Origin: Pantoea agglomerans
GTDB lineage: Bacteria; Pseudomonadota; Gammaproteobacteria; Enterobacterales; Enterobacteriaceae
NCBI RefSeq assembly: GCF_020149765.1
Contig: NZ_CP083808.1
Location: 62,001 to 126,000, forward strand
Reading direction: 5' to 3'
DNA: 64,000 nt
The translations under genes and the position numbers were made by a program. The notes beneath the pieces were generated by a model. That model saw nothing but the letters and a program-made list of their open reading frames with translations, was not told the origin of the DNA and did not search any database. Below are positions 26,213 to 34,940 of the stretch, in pieces (positions within the stretch are counted from its first letter, which is position 1; every line of letters begins with the position of its first letter).

Positions 26213-27253
26213 TTATTGCTGGGCTAACAGCTGGCGCAGCTTGTTGTTGTCTTTGGTGGAAAACGCCTCGACGTTCTCTTTGGTGATCAGCGCCTGCGGC
26301 GTTGAAATCACGCGTGACAGTTTCTGACCGTTGATCAGCCGCAGCATAACGTCCATCGCTACTTCGCCGGTCAGCACCGGGAAGCTGTCGACGGTGCCGG
26401 TCAGCTCGCCGCGCTTGATCGAAGCGTAGGCGTCGGAGATGCCGTCGGTGCCGAAAATTTTGGTCTGGTCGGCCTTGTTCAGCGAGCGCACCGCCTCTAC
26501 CACGCCAAGCGCCATGGTGTCGTTGTTGGCATAGAAACCGATAAGATCGGGATGCTGCTGCAGGATGGTGGACGCGGCGTTAAAGGCCTGTTCACGGCTC
26601 CAGTTGGCGGGCACGCTGGCAACGATGTTGAACTTGCCGTTCACCTGTAGCGTCTCTTTAAAGCCGCGCGTGCGCTGGCCTGCGGCATAGACGCCGGGCT
26701 GACCTTCGATCACCGCGACCTTGCCGCCCTGCGGATAGTGCTGAATAAACCATTTGGCGACGCGCACGCCGTTATCTTTCTGCACGTTGCCGACGTAATA
26801 GCGGGCGTTCGGCATCACCGCGTCGTTAACGTTGACCACCGGAATATTTTTGGCGTTGGCGCTCTCCAGCGCGGGTTCAAGGTTGATGTCGGTTTGCGGC
26901 GACACCAGCAGCCCGTTGAACCCTTGTGAAATAAGCGTCTCAGCGATAGAGAGCTGGCCAAGCTGATCGTCTTCGTTGGCGGCGGCCTGATAGGCGACGG
27001 TGAAGCCATATTTTTTCGCAACGTTCTGGTAGCCTTCGCCGAGGGAGCGCCAGTACTCATTGGTCAGGGTTTTCGACACGCCGCCAATCTTCAGCTTGCT
27101 GTCAACTTTCGGCAGCGCGCCATATTTGCTGTCGAGCTGCGTCCAGTCGGTGCGATCGGGCTCGGTGTCGGACTGCAGCGGCGTAAGCTCGGCGGCGTAC
27201 AGGCTGCTGCAGAACAGCGAAGAGGCGAGTACAGAGAGTAAGAGTTTTTTCAT
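26213..27253 (-). CDS. Periplasmic sugar-binding protein of the ABC importer
   Basis: A 346-residue periplasmic-binding protein of the ribose/galactose fold. The signal peptide is MKKLLLSVLASSLFCSSLYA, cleavage probably after residue 20. Typical elements are GKVAVIEGQPG and YANNDTMALGVVEAV near residue 245. A distinct N-terminal extension (PLQSDTEPDRTDWTQLDSK) precedes the usual first strand. The ATG at 27253 has AGGA 7 bases upstream, so the longer frame from 27295 was not used. The binding specificity is not evident from sequence. Confidence 0.9.
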   Translation of the reverse strand: MKKLLLSVLASSLFCSSLYAAELTPLQSDTEPDRTDWTQLDSKYGALPKVDSKLKIGGVSKTLTNEYWRSLGEGYQNVAKKYGFTVAYQAAANEDDQLGQLSIAETLISQGFNGLLVSPQTDINLEPALESANAKNIPVVNVNDAVMPNARYYVGNVQKDNGVRVAKWFIQHYPQGGKVAVIEGQPGVYAAGQRTRGFKETLQVNGKFNIVASVPANWSREQAFNAASTILQQHPDLIGFYANNDTMALGVVEAVRSLNKADQTKIFGTDGISDAYASIKRGELTGTVDSFPVLTGEVAMDVMLRLINGQKLSRVISTPQALITKENVEAFSTKDNNKLRQLLAQQ

Positions 27254-27307
27254 TTTATTATCCTGCGTTCTCGTTGTAGGGGGGTCCTGGTGCAAGCGCG
27301 ACAGTGG

Positions 27308-28288
27308 TTATCTGGCAAGCATAATGTCGTTTACGATCTGCTGAGAAGTCACCGCATCCTGACGCCCGATGGCGTCGAACAGTGCGGCGTTATCATTGAG
27401 CTGTTCGCACAGCCTCAGCAGACGGGTGACCGTGGCAATATTGGTTTCGGCTTCGCGCACCGGGTCGAGCCCGCTGGCGTCCGGGAAGGTGTCGAAGTAG
27501 TAGGCGCCCTGATAGCCGTCGCGCTGCATCTGCCAGAGAAACTCCAGCGTGGCGCGCGGATTGACCGATCCCGCCATCAGGCCGTCGTCGCGTTTGCCCC
27601 AGCCGTCGTTAAGATCCAGCCCCAGCAGGCGAGAGCGGCGCGCCACCATCGCCGCCGCATAGGCGGGGATCTCGTTGGCGAACAGCACATGGGCGAAATC
27701 CAGCGTAATGCCGAGGTTAGGACTTCCCGCCTCTTCTACCGCCAGCAGGCAGGTGGTGACGTTAGGAAAGATACTGTAGGCGCGCGGCTCGTTGGGCTTG
27801 TACTCAATGCTGACGTCGATATCGGGCGCATAGTCGGCAACTTCACGCACTGCGCTTACCGCGTCTTCCCACATTTTTTTGTAATCGGCCTGAAAGCAGT
27901 AGTCGAAGCCATCCTGACCCATCCACAGCGTCATCAGGCTGGCACCAAATTCGCGCCCGGCGTCGATGCCGCGCTTGGTTAATTCGATCGCCTCGCGGCG
28001 AATAGCGGCGTCGGGATGGGTAAAGGCACCGATTTTGAACTGCGGCGCGTCCCAGCGCATCTGCATACCGTTGACCGCCAGCCCGGCGTCTTCGATTGCC
28101 TGACGCATCGTTGGAATAGCCTGGGTGATATGTTGCGGGTAGTTCAGGTCGAGGTGTGTCAGACCTTTAACGGTTCCGGCGCGCGCGATCATCTGCAGCA
28201 CCGAAGGCTTGCCCTTTAGATCTGGCCAGTAGCGGTGTGCGCCGGAGGCAAAGGAGTTCAGGCGTGTTGCGAATTTGAGTTGCGACAT
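27308..28288 (-). CDS. TIM-barrel sugar isomerase/epimerase (xylose-isomerase-like)
   Basis: A 326-residue xylose-isomerase-like TIM barrel (AP endonuclease 2 superfamily). Candidate metal ligands are the Glu of VSIEYKPNEPR (near 160), the Asp/His of GITLDFAHVLF (near 195), the Asp of LGLDLNDGWG and the Asp of YYFDTFPDASG (near 270). Relatives interconvert ketoses, aldoses or their epimers, including L-rhamnose-type isomerases. First gene of the six-gene operon, ahead of the ABC importer and kinase genes. It likely makes the ketose that the PfkB kinase phosphorylates. Confidence 0.8.
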   Translation of the reverse strand: MSQLKFATRLNSFASGAHRYWPDLKGKPSVLQMIARAGTVKGLTHLDLNYPQHITQAIPTMRQAIEDAGLAVNGMQMRWDAPQFKIGAFTHPDAAIRREAIELTKRGIDAGREFGASLMTLWMGQDGFDYCFQADYKKMWEDAVSAVREVADYAPDIDVSIEYKPNEPRAYSIFPNVTTCLLAVEEAGSPNLGITLDFAHVLFANEIPAYAAAMVARRSRLLGLDLNDGWGKRDDGLMAGSVNPRATLEFLWQMQRDGYQGAYYFDTFPDASGLDPVREAETNIATVTRLLRLCEQLNDNAALFDAIGRQDAVTSQQIVNDIMLAR

Positions 28289-28306
28289 GTGAGGTTCCTA
28301 AACCAG

Positions 28307-28380
28307 TTGTGAAGTACTTTCTGTTTTCACAAAAATGTGTGAAGTGATATTTTTTATACGCCTGCGATTTTTTTACACAA
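28307..28380 (-). promoter_or_regulatory. Promoter and probable RpiR operator of the sugar operon
   Basis: On the - strand a -35-like TTGTGT (28380-28375) and -10 TATAAA (28358-28353) are spaced by 16 bases. Just downstream are three half sites: TTCACA/TGTGAA as a perfect inverted repeat with 6-base spacer (28326-28343), and a further TTGTGAA (28307-28313) inverted to TTCACAA (28326-28332). The position over the transcription start suggests repression by the operon's own RpiR-type regulator. Confidence 0.55.
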
Positions 28381-28485
28381 GAGGGGCAGCGCGACAAAAG
28401 TGCGTTTTGCGAGGGCGCTCACGAAAGTACAGATTGCGAACGCGTTGTGCGTTCGAATAGAGGCGGGGCAAAGAGAGGTAAAAAT

Positions 28486-28518
28486 AATAAAAAAAAGCCT
28501 GTGCTTAAACAGGCTTAA
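28486..28518 (-). terminator. Strong isolated terminator, - strand
   Basis: Stem AAGCCTGT / ACAGGCTT with a 6-base loop, followed on the - strand by TTTTTTTATTATTTTT. It lies 430 bases downstream of the yciG-like gene and upstream of the sugar operon promoter. It may end the yciG-like transcript or an unrecognised small RNA. Confidence 0.6.
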
Positions 28519-28945
28519 AAAACTGAGCGATCGGTTAAGTTTAATTTTTTCTCCGCCTTCTGAACGAAAGAGAGGAGATAGCGGGCATACAGGCGCGCCT
28601 TTTATCAGACCCCGACAAGATCTTAAAGCGTGACCTGATGCCTTTCCCGGGCGTGGCAAAAAAGGGCTGGCAATATTAAGTGAGATAAGCCGGTTAATAA
28701 TGACCCAGAAGCATGGAAAAACCTCTCCTGCTTTTTTACTTTCTGCATGCTTCAGGCTGCTGCAGTGACTGACAACTTGCTGGATTACGACTTAGGGATT
28801 TCTGCAGGGATTTATTCACACCCCGTGATTTCTGGGTCGGATAGCAGGCTGCGGTTTCATCGCCTGGCCTGCGCTCTTTCAGCGTGCAGCCCGGCGCGTA
28901 AGCTGTTTGCAGCGGCTGCTCACCCGTTCAGGCAGGGCAGCACGC
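28519..28945. other. Intergenic region without a recognised gene
   Basis: Short frames only. Any - strand transcript leaving the yciG-like gene would cross this stretch before the terminator at 28486-28518. Confidence 0.4.
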
Positions 28946-29131
28946 TTAATGCGCCGTTTTTTCGCATGAGGGGCGTCGACTGATTTTGCCGCCGGTTCGT
29001 TCGGCCTCCACCGTACGTTCGCGGCCGTTTTTAAATATGCTGCCGCTAATCTGGCCGCCTTTGCGTCCCGCTTCACGCGCTCTTTCCGGGTTTTCCGCAG
29101 AATTACCCGCACCACTGCGTCGTTGAAACAT
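28946..29131 (-). CDS. YciG-like KGG-motif stress protein with degenerate C-terminus
   Basis: A 61-residue protein. Residues 1-36 match YciG/KGG stress proteins well: SGAGNSAENPERAREAGRKG followed by GQISGS and FKN. The second KGG repeat is eroded (EAERTGGKIS instead of EAGKKGGQQS), and the tail SRRPSCEKTAH is atypical. KGG proteins are small hydrophilic proteins of general stress response; YciG is linked to motility and stress in E. coli. A GAGGT lies 6 bases before the ATG. In other Enterobacterales this gene heads the yciGFE-katN operon, which here lies 18 kb away without it. Confidence 0.7.
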   Translation of the reverse strand: MFQRRSGAGNSAENPERAREAGRKGGQISGSIFKNGRERTVEAERTGGKISRRPSCEKTAH

Positions 29132-29557
29132 ACCGTCACCTCACCCAGAGAGAAAATCTCTATATAGCTGAACTATGAAATCAGAAAGGCAATATTTCAA
29201 TATTGAGCTGCAGAGCTAAAATTTAATTCGTGAAAAGGATTAATTACTTATTCAGCATCAGGCTGGCTAATTAGTTAATAGTTAATCAACTAAACGGCAT
29301 TCCTGTACAATTTATTATCTCTGGTACACCTTTACTGAAAGCGTTAATTCGTGAAGGGAATCACAGAGTAACCAGGCTGCCTGTCAGCCGGTTGCGCCCG
29401 GCTTAGCAGGCATTCTGCCGGTGCTCGCAGGCAAAGGCAAAAAGGGTATCCCGCCGTATAGCCCGGCGTTTGCTGGACAGCGCAGCGCGGCGGCCAGCGG
29501 CAATGGTCTATACTCTGGTTAAACGAAGCGGGAAACAGCGAGAAAAATAACGTGACG
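29132..29557. other. AT-rich intergenic region
   Basis: Contains AT-rich stretches with repeated TTAATT/AATTAG motifs at 29225-29295 that could hold the promoter of the divergent yciG-like gene. No gene recognised; the long - strand frame at 29344-29649 is antisense to the small ORF at 29558. Confidence 0.4.
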
Positions 29558-29731
29558 ATGAGTGAAGAGGCTGAGCGCCAGCAGTTTGAACGCTGGATCC
29601 GCAGCGATGAGTCTTTTGAAGAGCGGTGGCTCAGGCGCGACGATTCCACAGGCTATCGCTACCATCTGGTGGAAAATCGCTGGAAGGCATGGCTCGCGCG
29701 CAGCAAACTTAACGATAACGCTCAGCCCTGA
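29558..29731 (+). CDS. Small hypothetical protein with W-rich C-terminus
   Basis: A 57-residue acidic/basic protein, MSEEAERQQFERWIRSDESF then YRYHLVENRWKAWLAR. The pattern QFERWI...W..AW resembles short proteins common in enterobacterial prophages, but I cannot name a family. The ribosome binding site is poor. Codon usage matches its neighbours. No other phage genes are nearby. Confidence 0.45.
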   Translation: MSEEAERQQFERWIRSDESFEERWLRRDDSTGYRYHLVENRWKAWLARSKLNDNAQP

Positions 29732-30335
29732 CAGGACTGTTGTGCGTTAAAGATCACCCTCACTAAACATCTCCGCGCGGGTCGGTGACTTTTGCCGCTT
29801 TTTTTCAGTAAATTTCCTCTGTTTCCGCACGCCCTGAAACAGGCACCTTATTGCGAAGAAAAATTAAACAGTCAATTATTTGCAGGGCTGACCCTTACGC
29901 CATTATGTAGCAAGATTAACCCGGTTATTTATTTTTTGGGAATCATGTTTAATCGTGGAAAAACGCTGGGCTCGGTGTATCGGCATCGGTCGGGTAAACT
30001 TTAGCTTTAGATAGTAATAAAAAATTATCCTCCATGATCGCTTACGATAAGCTGGTGCTTCGCACCGACAGGATTTTACAAGTTATTGTAATGTGAGCCT
30101 ATTTTTCAATTTGGCTTAGTTTGAATAACCAGTAAATATTGCCTGTACTCTGGGTGGTAAATCACCGTTAGCAACCTATAATCCATTTCTGCCGCATATT
30201 TTTGCCGTGCTTTTTATGAACAACTGCGCCTGAGACTATTAGCAGCAACGCCCCGGCTATCTATTAAAGATATTAGCCAGGCTTATTTTTGCGCTTATTG
30301 CCGAATGCCACCAGACAGTCTTACCAGGATGAAAA
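29732..30335. other. Long leader region before the chemoreceptor gene
   Basis: About 600 bases without a supportable gene, increasingly AT-rich. I looked for a sigma-28 promoter (TAAAGTTT then GCCGATAA) and found no good match. It may include a long 5' untranslated region. Confidence 0.4.
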
Positions 30336-32264
30336 ATGATGAAAAACCTGCTTGATAAAATTAACCTGCCCGTCAAATTTCTTATTCTGGGCATATTCGC
30401 CCTGATTTTGTTTGTTTTACCTACAACGCTGTTTATTCAGACGGGAAATCAGGCTATCGATGCTAAACAACAGGAGCTGGGCGGCATTCCGGTAGAAAAA
30501 CATATGCTGAAGCTGCTGAATCTGCTGCAGCGTCACCGTGCAGAAACCGCCATCGCTATCGCGCTGAAAAAGCCTGATAACCCGCCGCGCATGGCGCTGG
30601 TAGACGAAATTAACCAGCAGACCGACCTTATTCAGACGGAGCTGAAGCAGCAGGACCCCAGCGCACAACCGCTTCAGCGTCTGGATAAAATGGCGCAGGC
30701 CTGGGTGAAGCTGCAGAGCGATATCAACGGCGGCGCGCTTACCTTCGCGGACAGCCTGACCGAGCACGCCCACCTTATTCAAATTATGCTGAGCGCGAAT
30801 CTTGACGTGCTGGACTACTACGGTATGTCTCTCGACAGCGATTTGAATACTTACCAGCTGATTAACAGCATTTTTATTCGGCTGCCGCAGCTCACTGAGA
30901 CGCTGGGACAGATCCGAGCCGGCGGCACCTCGCTGATCGCCTCCGGCACTATCTCCGAGAGCGACTTCAGCCGCATGAGCTATCAGATAGAGGCGGGGAA
31001 AGCGGCGCTGGATCAGTTTAACGCCAATCTGGAAAAGGTGTATGCCATTGAGCCGGCGCTGGCAGCGGACTTCAGCGCCGCCGCGCAGGAGGCGAATCGT
31101 CAGGCCCTGGCCGCGCTGCAGCTGGCCGACCATATTTTCGTCAGCAAAAGCGCCAGCGTCGCGCCGGTGGAATATGTTCAAATCTTTACTAAGGCAATCA
31201 ATGAGTTCAGCGCCATTGGCGAGCAGAACGGCGAGCGTCTCGCTCAGATGATGCAGAAGCAGATCGATACCCGTCGTCATGGGCAGTATACGCTGCTGGC
31301 CGGTTTGCTGGCGGTCGCGCTGGTGGCGATTTTTATGGCGCTGATGATCAGCCGTTCGGTTACGCGCCCGCTGCAGGATGCGGTTCGCCTCGCCAGCAAA
31401 GTTGCTGAGGGCGATCTCACCTCGACGCTGCATATCGGCGGCAGCAATGAGATGGCTGCGCTGCTGAACGCGCTGATGAAGATGCAGCAGCATCTTGCCC
31501 GGCTGGTTTCCGATATTAAGAGCCACGCCGCTACCATCGCCAGCTCTTCTGAAGAGATAGCGCAGGGCAATGGCGATCTCTCTTCCCGCACCGAAGAGCA
31601 GGCAGCCTCGCTGGCGCAAACGGCAGCCAGCATGGAGCAGCTGGCCTCGATTATTCAGCAGAACGCTGACAATACCCGCTTCGCGTCGGACAAAGCGGTA
31701 TCCGCCACTCAGGCGGCCCAGATGAGCGGCGAGGCGATGGCGTCCGTAATGGCGTCGATGCAGAAGATCCGCGGCAGCTCAAGCCAGATTGAAGAGATTA
31801 CCTCTGTTATCGACAGCATCGCGTTCCAGACCAATATCCTGGCGCTTAACGCTGCGGTAGAAGCTGCCCGCGCCGGCGAATCAGGCAAGGGCTTCGCGGT
31901 GGTCGCCACAGAAGTGCGCGCGCTGGCGCAGCGTTCCGCCCGCGCCGCGAAGGAGATTAAAAGTCTGATTGAGCATTCGGTCGGCCAGGCTCAGGAAGGG
32001 ATCAGCATGGCGCAAAGCGCCGGCGATAAGGTTAAGCAGAGCCTGAGCGCCATCGAGCAGACCTCGCAGCTGATCCGTGATATCTCCTCTTCTTCGGCGG
32101 AGCAGAGCAGCGGCATTTCGCAGGTTAATATCGCGGTGAATCAGATGGACCAGGTGACCCAGCAGAATGCGGTGCTGGTGGAGCAGTCAGCGGTCTCAGC
32201 GGACAATCTGGCCGAGCGCGCCGGGCAGCTGCGCCATATGGTTGCGGTATTCCGTACCCTCTGA
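30336..32264 (+). CDS. Methyl-accepting chemotaxis protein
   Basis: A 642-residue inner-membrane chemoreceptor. TM1 spans about residues 14-33 and TM2 about 310-332. The periplasmic domain of about 280 residues is helical and longer than the Tar/Tsr four-helix bundle, with a NIT-like feel ([18 protein letters not shown]). HAMP is near 333-385. The signalling tip ([20 protein letters not shown] near 497) and methylation helices are intact. There is no C-terminal NWETF pentapeptide, so it depends on other receptors for CheR/CheB docking. Tandem ATGs at 30336 and 30339 are possible starts. Confidence 0.93.
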   Translation: MMKNLLDKINLPVKFLILGIFALILFVLPTTLFIQTGNQAIDAKQQELGGIPVEKHMLKLLNLLQRHRAETAIAIALKKPDNPPRMALVDEINQQTDLIQTELKQQDPSAQPLQRLDKMAQAWVKLQSDINGGALTFADSLTEHAHLIQIMLSANLDVLDYYGMSLDSDLNTYQLINSIFIRLPQLTETLGQIRAGGTSLIASGTISESDFSRMSYQIEAGKAALDQFNANLEKVYAIEPALAADFSAAAQEANRQALAALQLADHIFVSKSASVAPVEYVQIFTKAINEFSAIGEQNGERLAQMMQKQIDTRRHGQYTLLAGLLAVALVAIFMALMISRSVTRPLQDAVRLASKVAEGDLTSTLHIGGSNEMAALLNALMKMQQHLARLVSDIKSHAATIASSSEEIAQGNGDLSSRTEEQAASLAQTAASMEQLASIIQQNADNTRFASDKAVSATQAAQMSGEAMASVMASMQKIRGSSSQIEEITSVIDSIAFQTNILALNAAVEAARAGESGKGFAVVATEVRALAQRSARAAKEIKSLIEHSVGQAQEGISMAQSAGDKVKQSLSAIEQTSQLIRDISSSSAEQSSGISQVNIAVNQMDQVTQQNAVLVEQSAVSADNLAERAGQLRHMVAVFRTL

Positions 32265-32273
32265 GGCGGCAAC

Positions 32274-32344
32274 AGGGCCGATTCGGCCCTTTACCTTCGC
32301 TGCCCGTTTGTCAGCAAAAGCGGCGGTAATTTTATACCGCTTTT
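32274..32344 (+). terminator. Tandem hairpins after the chemoreceptor gene
   Basis: First hairpin AGGGCCG / CGGCCCT at 32274-32290. A second at 32316-32344 pairs AAAAGCGG with CCGCTTTT around an inner CGGTA/TACCG stem. Together they should stop readthrough from the MCP gene. Confidence 0.7.
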
Positions 32345-32407
32345 GCGTAACGCATACGGCTTAAACCGCTATGCTTATGGGTCAGGCCAGAAAGAGCAGA
32401 GGTATAT

Positions 32408-32719
32408 TTGTATATAACAGAGGTCGATATTGACCATTACGCGCTGGAATTAAGGCGCATTGCAGCAGGGTATCAGACAGGCGAAAAATTGCCGGATGTA
32501 AAGAAGAAGGTCGACGGGCTTATCGATACGCTTAAAAGCTCCCTCGCCAGCGACGCGCAGCTTCAGGTGCAAGCCTGGAGCGAGCTGGCGGAGGCGTTAA
32601 GCCACTATATGAAAAACACCGCCGATCCCGACTGGACCACCATCATGGCCTACGCCAGACGAAAGGTGAACCGCAGTAAACAGAACGCCATGTTCAGGCG
32701 TAAACGCTTCAAGGATTAA
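32408..32719 (+). CDS. Conserved hypothetical protein, TTG start
   Basis: A 103-residue soluble, helical protein with a strongly basic C-terminus (ARRKVNRSKQNAMFRRKRFK). There is no ATG in the first half of the frame; TTG at 32408 preceded by AGAGG at 5 bases is the best start. It is followed by a classic terminator. I do not recognise the family. The compact layout with its own terminator argues that it is a real gene. Confidence 0.55.
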   Translation: MYITEVDIDHYALELRRIAAGYQTGEKLPDVKKKVDGLIDTLKSSLASDAQLQVQAWSELAEALSHYMKNTADPDWTTIMAYARRKVNRSKQNAMFRRKRFKD

Positions 32720-32740
32720 ACCGCCAGCGGCGGTTTTTTT
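32719..32740 (+). terminator. Rho-independent terminator
   Basis: Stem AACCGCC / GGCGGTT with AGC loop and a run of seven T, immediately after the stop of the TTG-started gene. Confidence 0.9.
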
Positions 32741-32912
32741 CTGCCTGTTCCTCTTTTTTTCGCGCCTCTTGCTGACAAATCTCCCCAACCCGCTCGGGCT
32801 ATACTCTGCTGCTTCACCGCAGTGCAACGTTGTTATGCAGTAATGATCTGATGCGCAGATTCACCCGTTATTCACCTTAAACACGCCGTGTTACCGGAAG
32901 TGGGAGATCACC

Positions 32913-33914
32913 ATGAAGAAGATTGGCATCAACGGTTTTGGACGTATTGGCCGTCTGGTTTTAAGACGAATTCTGGAACAGCAGGAAGCGGTGGAGGTGG
33001 TGGCGATCAACGATCTCACCTCGCCGGAGATGCTCGCCTACCTGCTGAAGTATGACTCCAACTACGGCGCGTTCCATGGCGACGTCGGCGTGGATGGCAA
33101 TGCATTGCTGGTCAACGGCAAGAAAATTACGGTTTTCGCCGAGAAAGAGGCGAAGAATATTCCGTGGGGATCGCTGGGCGTTGACGTGGTTATCGAATGT
33201 ACCGGTTTCTATACCTCGGCGGAAAAAGCGCAGGCGCATCTTGATGCCGGCGCGGGCAAGGTGCTGATCTCCGCGCCAGCCGGCGAGATGAAAACCATCG
33301 TCTACAACGTCAACCACGACACCATCAGCGCGGAAGATAAAATCATCTCTGTCGCCTCCTGCACCACCAACTGCCTGGCGCCGATGGCGAAAGCGCTGCA
33401 CGATAACTTCGGCATCAAGGTCGGCACCATGACCACTATCCACGCCTATACCGGCACCCAGGCGCTGGTAGACGGGCCGCGCGGTAAAGATTTCCGCTCT
33501 TCGCGCGCCGCGGCGGAAAATATTATCCCGCACACTACCGGCGCGGCGAAGGCGATCGGCCTGGTGATCCCGGCGCTGACCGGCAAGCTGAAGGGCCACG
33601 CGCAGCGCGTGCCGACCAAAACCGGTTCGGTCACTGAGCTGGTGTCGGTTCTGGATAAGAAAGTCACGGTTGACGAGATTAACGCGGCGCTGAAGCGCGC
33701 CTGCGAGAACAATGAATCTTTTAAATATACCGAGGATCAGATCGTCTCTACCGACGTTATCGGCGTGCCTTACGGCTCTGTCTTCGACGCGACCCAGACG
33801 GAGATCAGCGAAGCGGGCGACCTGCAGCTGGTGAAAACCGTCTCCTGGTACGATAACGAATATGGCTTCGTCACCCAGCTGGTGCGCGTGCTGCATCTTT
33901 ACGTATCGCTGTGA
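32913..33914 (+). CDS. Glyceraldehyde-3-phosphate dehydrogenase, type I
   Basis: A 333-residue NAD-dependent GAPDH: oxidises glyceraldehyde 3-phosphate to 1,3-bisphosphoglycerate. The Rossmann motif INGFGRIGR is at residues 5-13, the active site SCTTNCLAP near residue 149 contains the catalytic Cys, and HAYTGTQ includes the catalytic His. It looks closer to the GapC-type paralogue found in some Enterobacterales than to chromosomal GapA (for example [14 protein letters not shown]), but this call needs an alignment. GGGAG precedes the ATG. Single gene. Confidence 0.93.
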   Translation: MKKIGINGFGRIGRLVLRRILEQQEAVEVVAINDLTSPEMLAYLLKYDSNYGAFHGDVGVDGNALLVNGKKITVFAEKEAKNIPWGSLGVDVVIECTGFYTSAEKAQAHLDAGAGKVLISAPAGEMKTIVYNVNHDTISAEDKIISVASCTTNCLAPMAKALHDNFGIKVGTMTTIHAYTGTQALVDGPRGKDFRSSRAAAENIIPHTTGAAKAIGLVIPALTGKLKGHAQRVPTKTGSVTELVSVLDKKVTVDEINAALKRACENNESFKYTEDQIVSTDVIGVPYGSVFDATQTEISEAGDLQLVKTVSWYDNEYGFVTQLVRVLHLYVSL

Positions 33915-33920
33915 TCTCAG

Positions 33921-33938
33921 GCGGGCTACTCAGCCCGC
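33921..33938. terminator. Convergent hairpin between GAPDH and LysR genes
   Basis: Stem GCGGGCT / AGCCCGC with ACTC loop; it overlaps the stop codon of the LysR gene (33930-33932). Followed by TTT on the + strand. Confidence 0.6.
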
Positions 33939-34817
33939 TTTCCCTCCGAGCTGCGCCTGTAAAAAGTTCAGCAGCACGCGATTGACCTCGCTGCGCTGGC
34001 GATGCTGCGGGTAGACCGCATTCAGGCAGAGCGGCGCGGGCTGATACGGCTCCAGCACGCTCACCAGCTCGCCGCGCTTTAGCGCCGGCTCGACAATAAA
34101 TCCCGGCAGCAGAACCAGCCCCAGTCCGGCGACCGCCGCGTCGCGCAGCACCTCGCCGTTATTGCTTAACATCGGGCCCTGAACCATCACGCTTTTGCTT
34201 TTTCCCGCCAGCTGCAGTTCCCAGCCGCTAAGGGCTTCTCGTCCGTAGCGCAGACAGGCGTGCTGAGCGAGATCCTCCGGCGTCTCCGGCGTACCCGCGC
34301 GCGCCAGATAGGCGGGGCTGGCGCAGATCAGACGCCGCTGCTCGCCAAGGCGGCGTGCAATCAGCGTTGAATCCGCCAGCGCGCCGATGCGAATCGCCAT
34401 ATCGAAGCCTTCGCCGATCATATCGACATAGCGATCTGCCAGCTCGATGTGAAACTGCAGCGCGGGATGCTGCGCCAGGAACTGCGCGATCAGCGGTGAC
34501 AGATGACTCATGCCGAACGACATCGGCATGCTGATGCGAAAGGTGCCGTGCAGCTCCTGTCGCCGCGTCGACATCGCCTGCTCCGCCTCGTGGATGTCAT
34601 CAAGAATGCGCTGCGCATGGGTCAGAAACAGCATACCCGCCTCGGTCACTGATAGTTTTCGCGTGTTGCGGATCAGCAGCTGCGAGCCGAGCGACGCTTC
34701 CAGCGCGGCCATTCGGCGGCTGACGTACTGCTTGGAGAGCATCAGCTGTTCCGCAGCGGCGGTAAAGTTGCCCGCATGGATCACAGCGACGTAAATACGA
34801 AGATCTTCAGTCTGCAT
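33930..34817 (-). CDS. LysR-family transcriptional regulator
   Basis: About 295 residues. The winged HTH spans residues 3-60 (NFTAAAEQLMLSKQYVSRRM, recognition helix region) and the effector domain follows from about residue 90. The QLMLSKQYVSRR version of the HTH is of the AaeR/CrgA-like subgroup. ATG at 34817 was chosen over an in-frame GTG at 34826. It is divergent from a YhhW-type pirin gene with a 120-base shared promoter region, so regulation of that gene is likely. Confidence 0.88.
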   Translation of the reverse strand: MQTEDLRIYVAVIHAGNFTAAAEQLMLSKQYVSRRMAALEASLGSQLLIRNTRKLSVTEAGMLFLTHAQRILDDIHEAEQAMSTRRQELHGTFRISMPMSFGMSHLSPLIAQFLAQHPALQFHIELADRYVDMIGEGFDMAIRIGALADSTLIARRLGEQRRLICASPAYLARAGTPETPEDLAQHACLRYGREALSGWELQLAGKSKSVMVQGPMLSNNGEVLRDAAVAGLGLVLLPGFIVEPALKRGELVSVLEPYQPAPLCLNAVYPQHRQRSEVNRVLLNFLQAQLGGKAG

Positions 34818-34940
34818 ATTGTCCACTTATTTGTGACAGTGATTGCCATTTCAGCCGATTTTTAAGAATTTTAGTTTACGGTATTGTCTGTTCCATCGGA
34901 AGGGCAAAAGCGCTTCCCCCTTACAACACAGGAGCAGACC

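Noticed and set aside
28326..28343. TTCACA-N6-TGTGAA as a CRP site
   Set aside because: CRP sites read TGTGA-N6-TCACA; the half sites here face the other way, so RpiR binding is the better guess.
28879..29139. 86-codon - strand frame overlapping the YciG-like gene
   Set aside because: The overlapping frame at 28946-29131 carries the KGG motifs and the better start; this one is only Arg/Ala-rich.
30417..31619. 400-codon - strand frame
   Set aside because: Antisense to the chemoreceptor gene; no protein-family resemblance.
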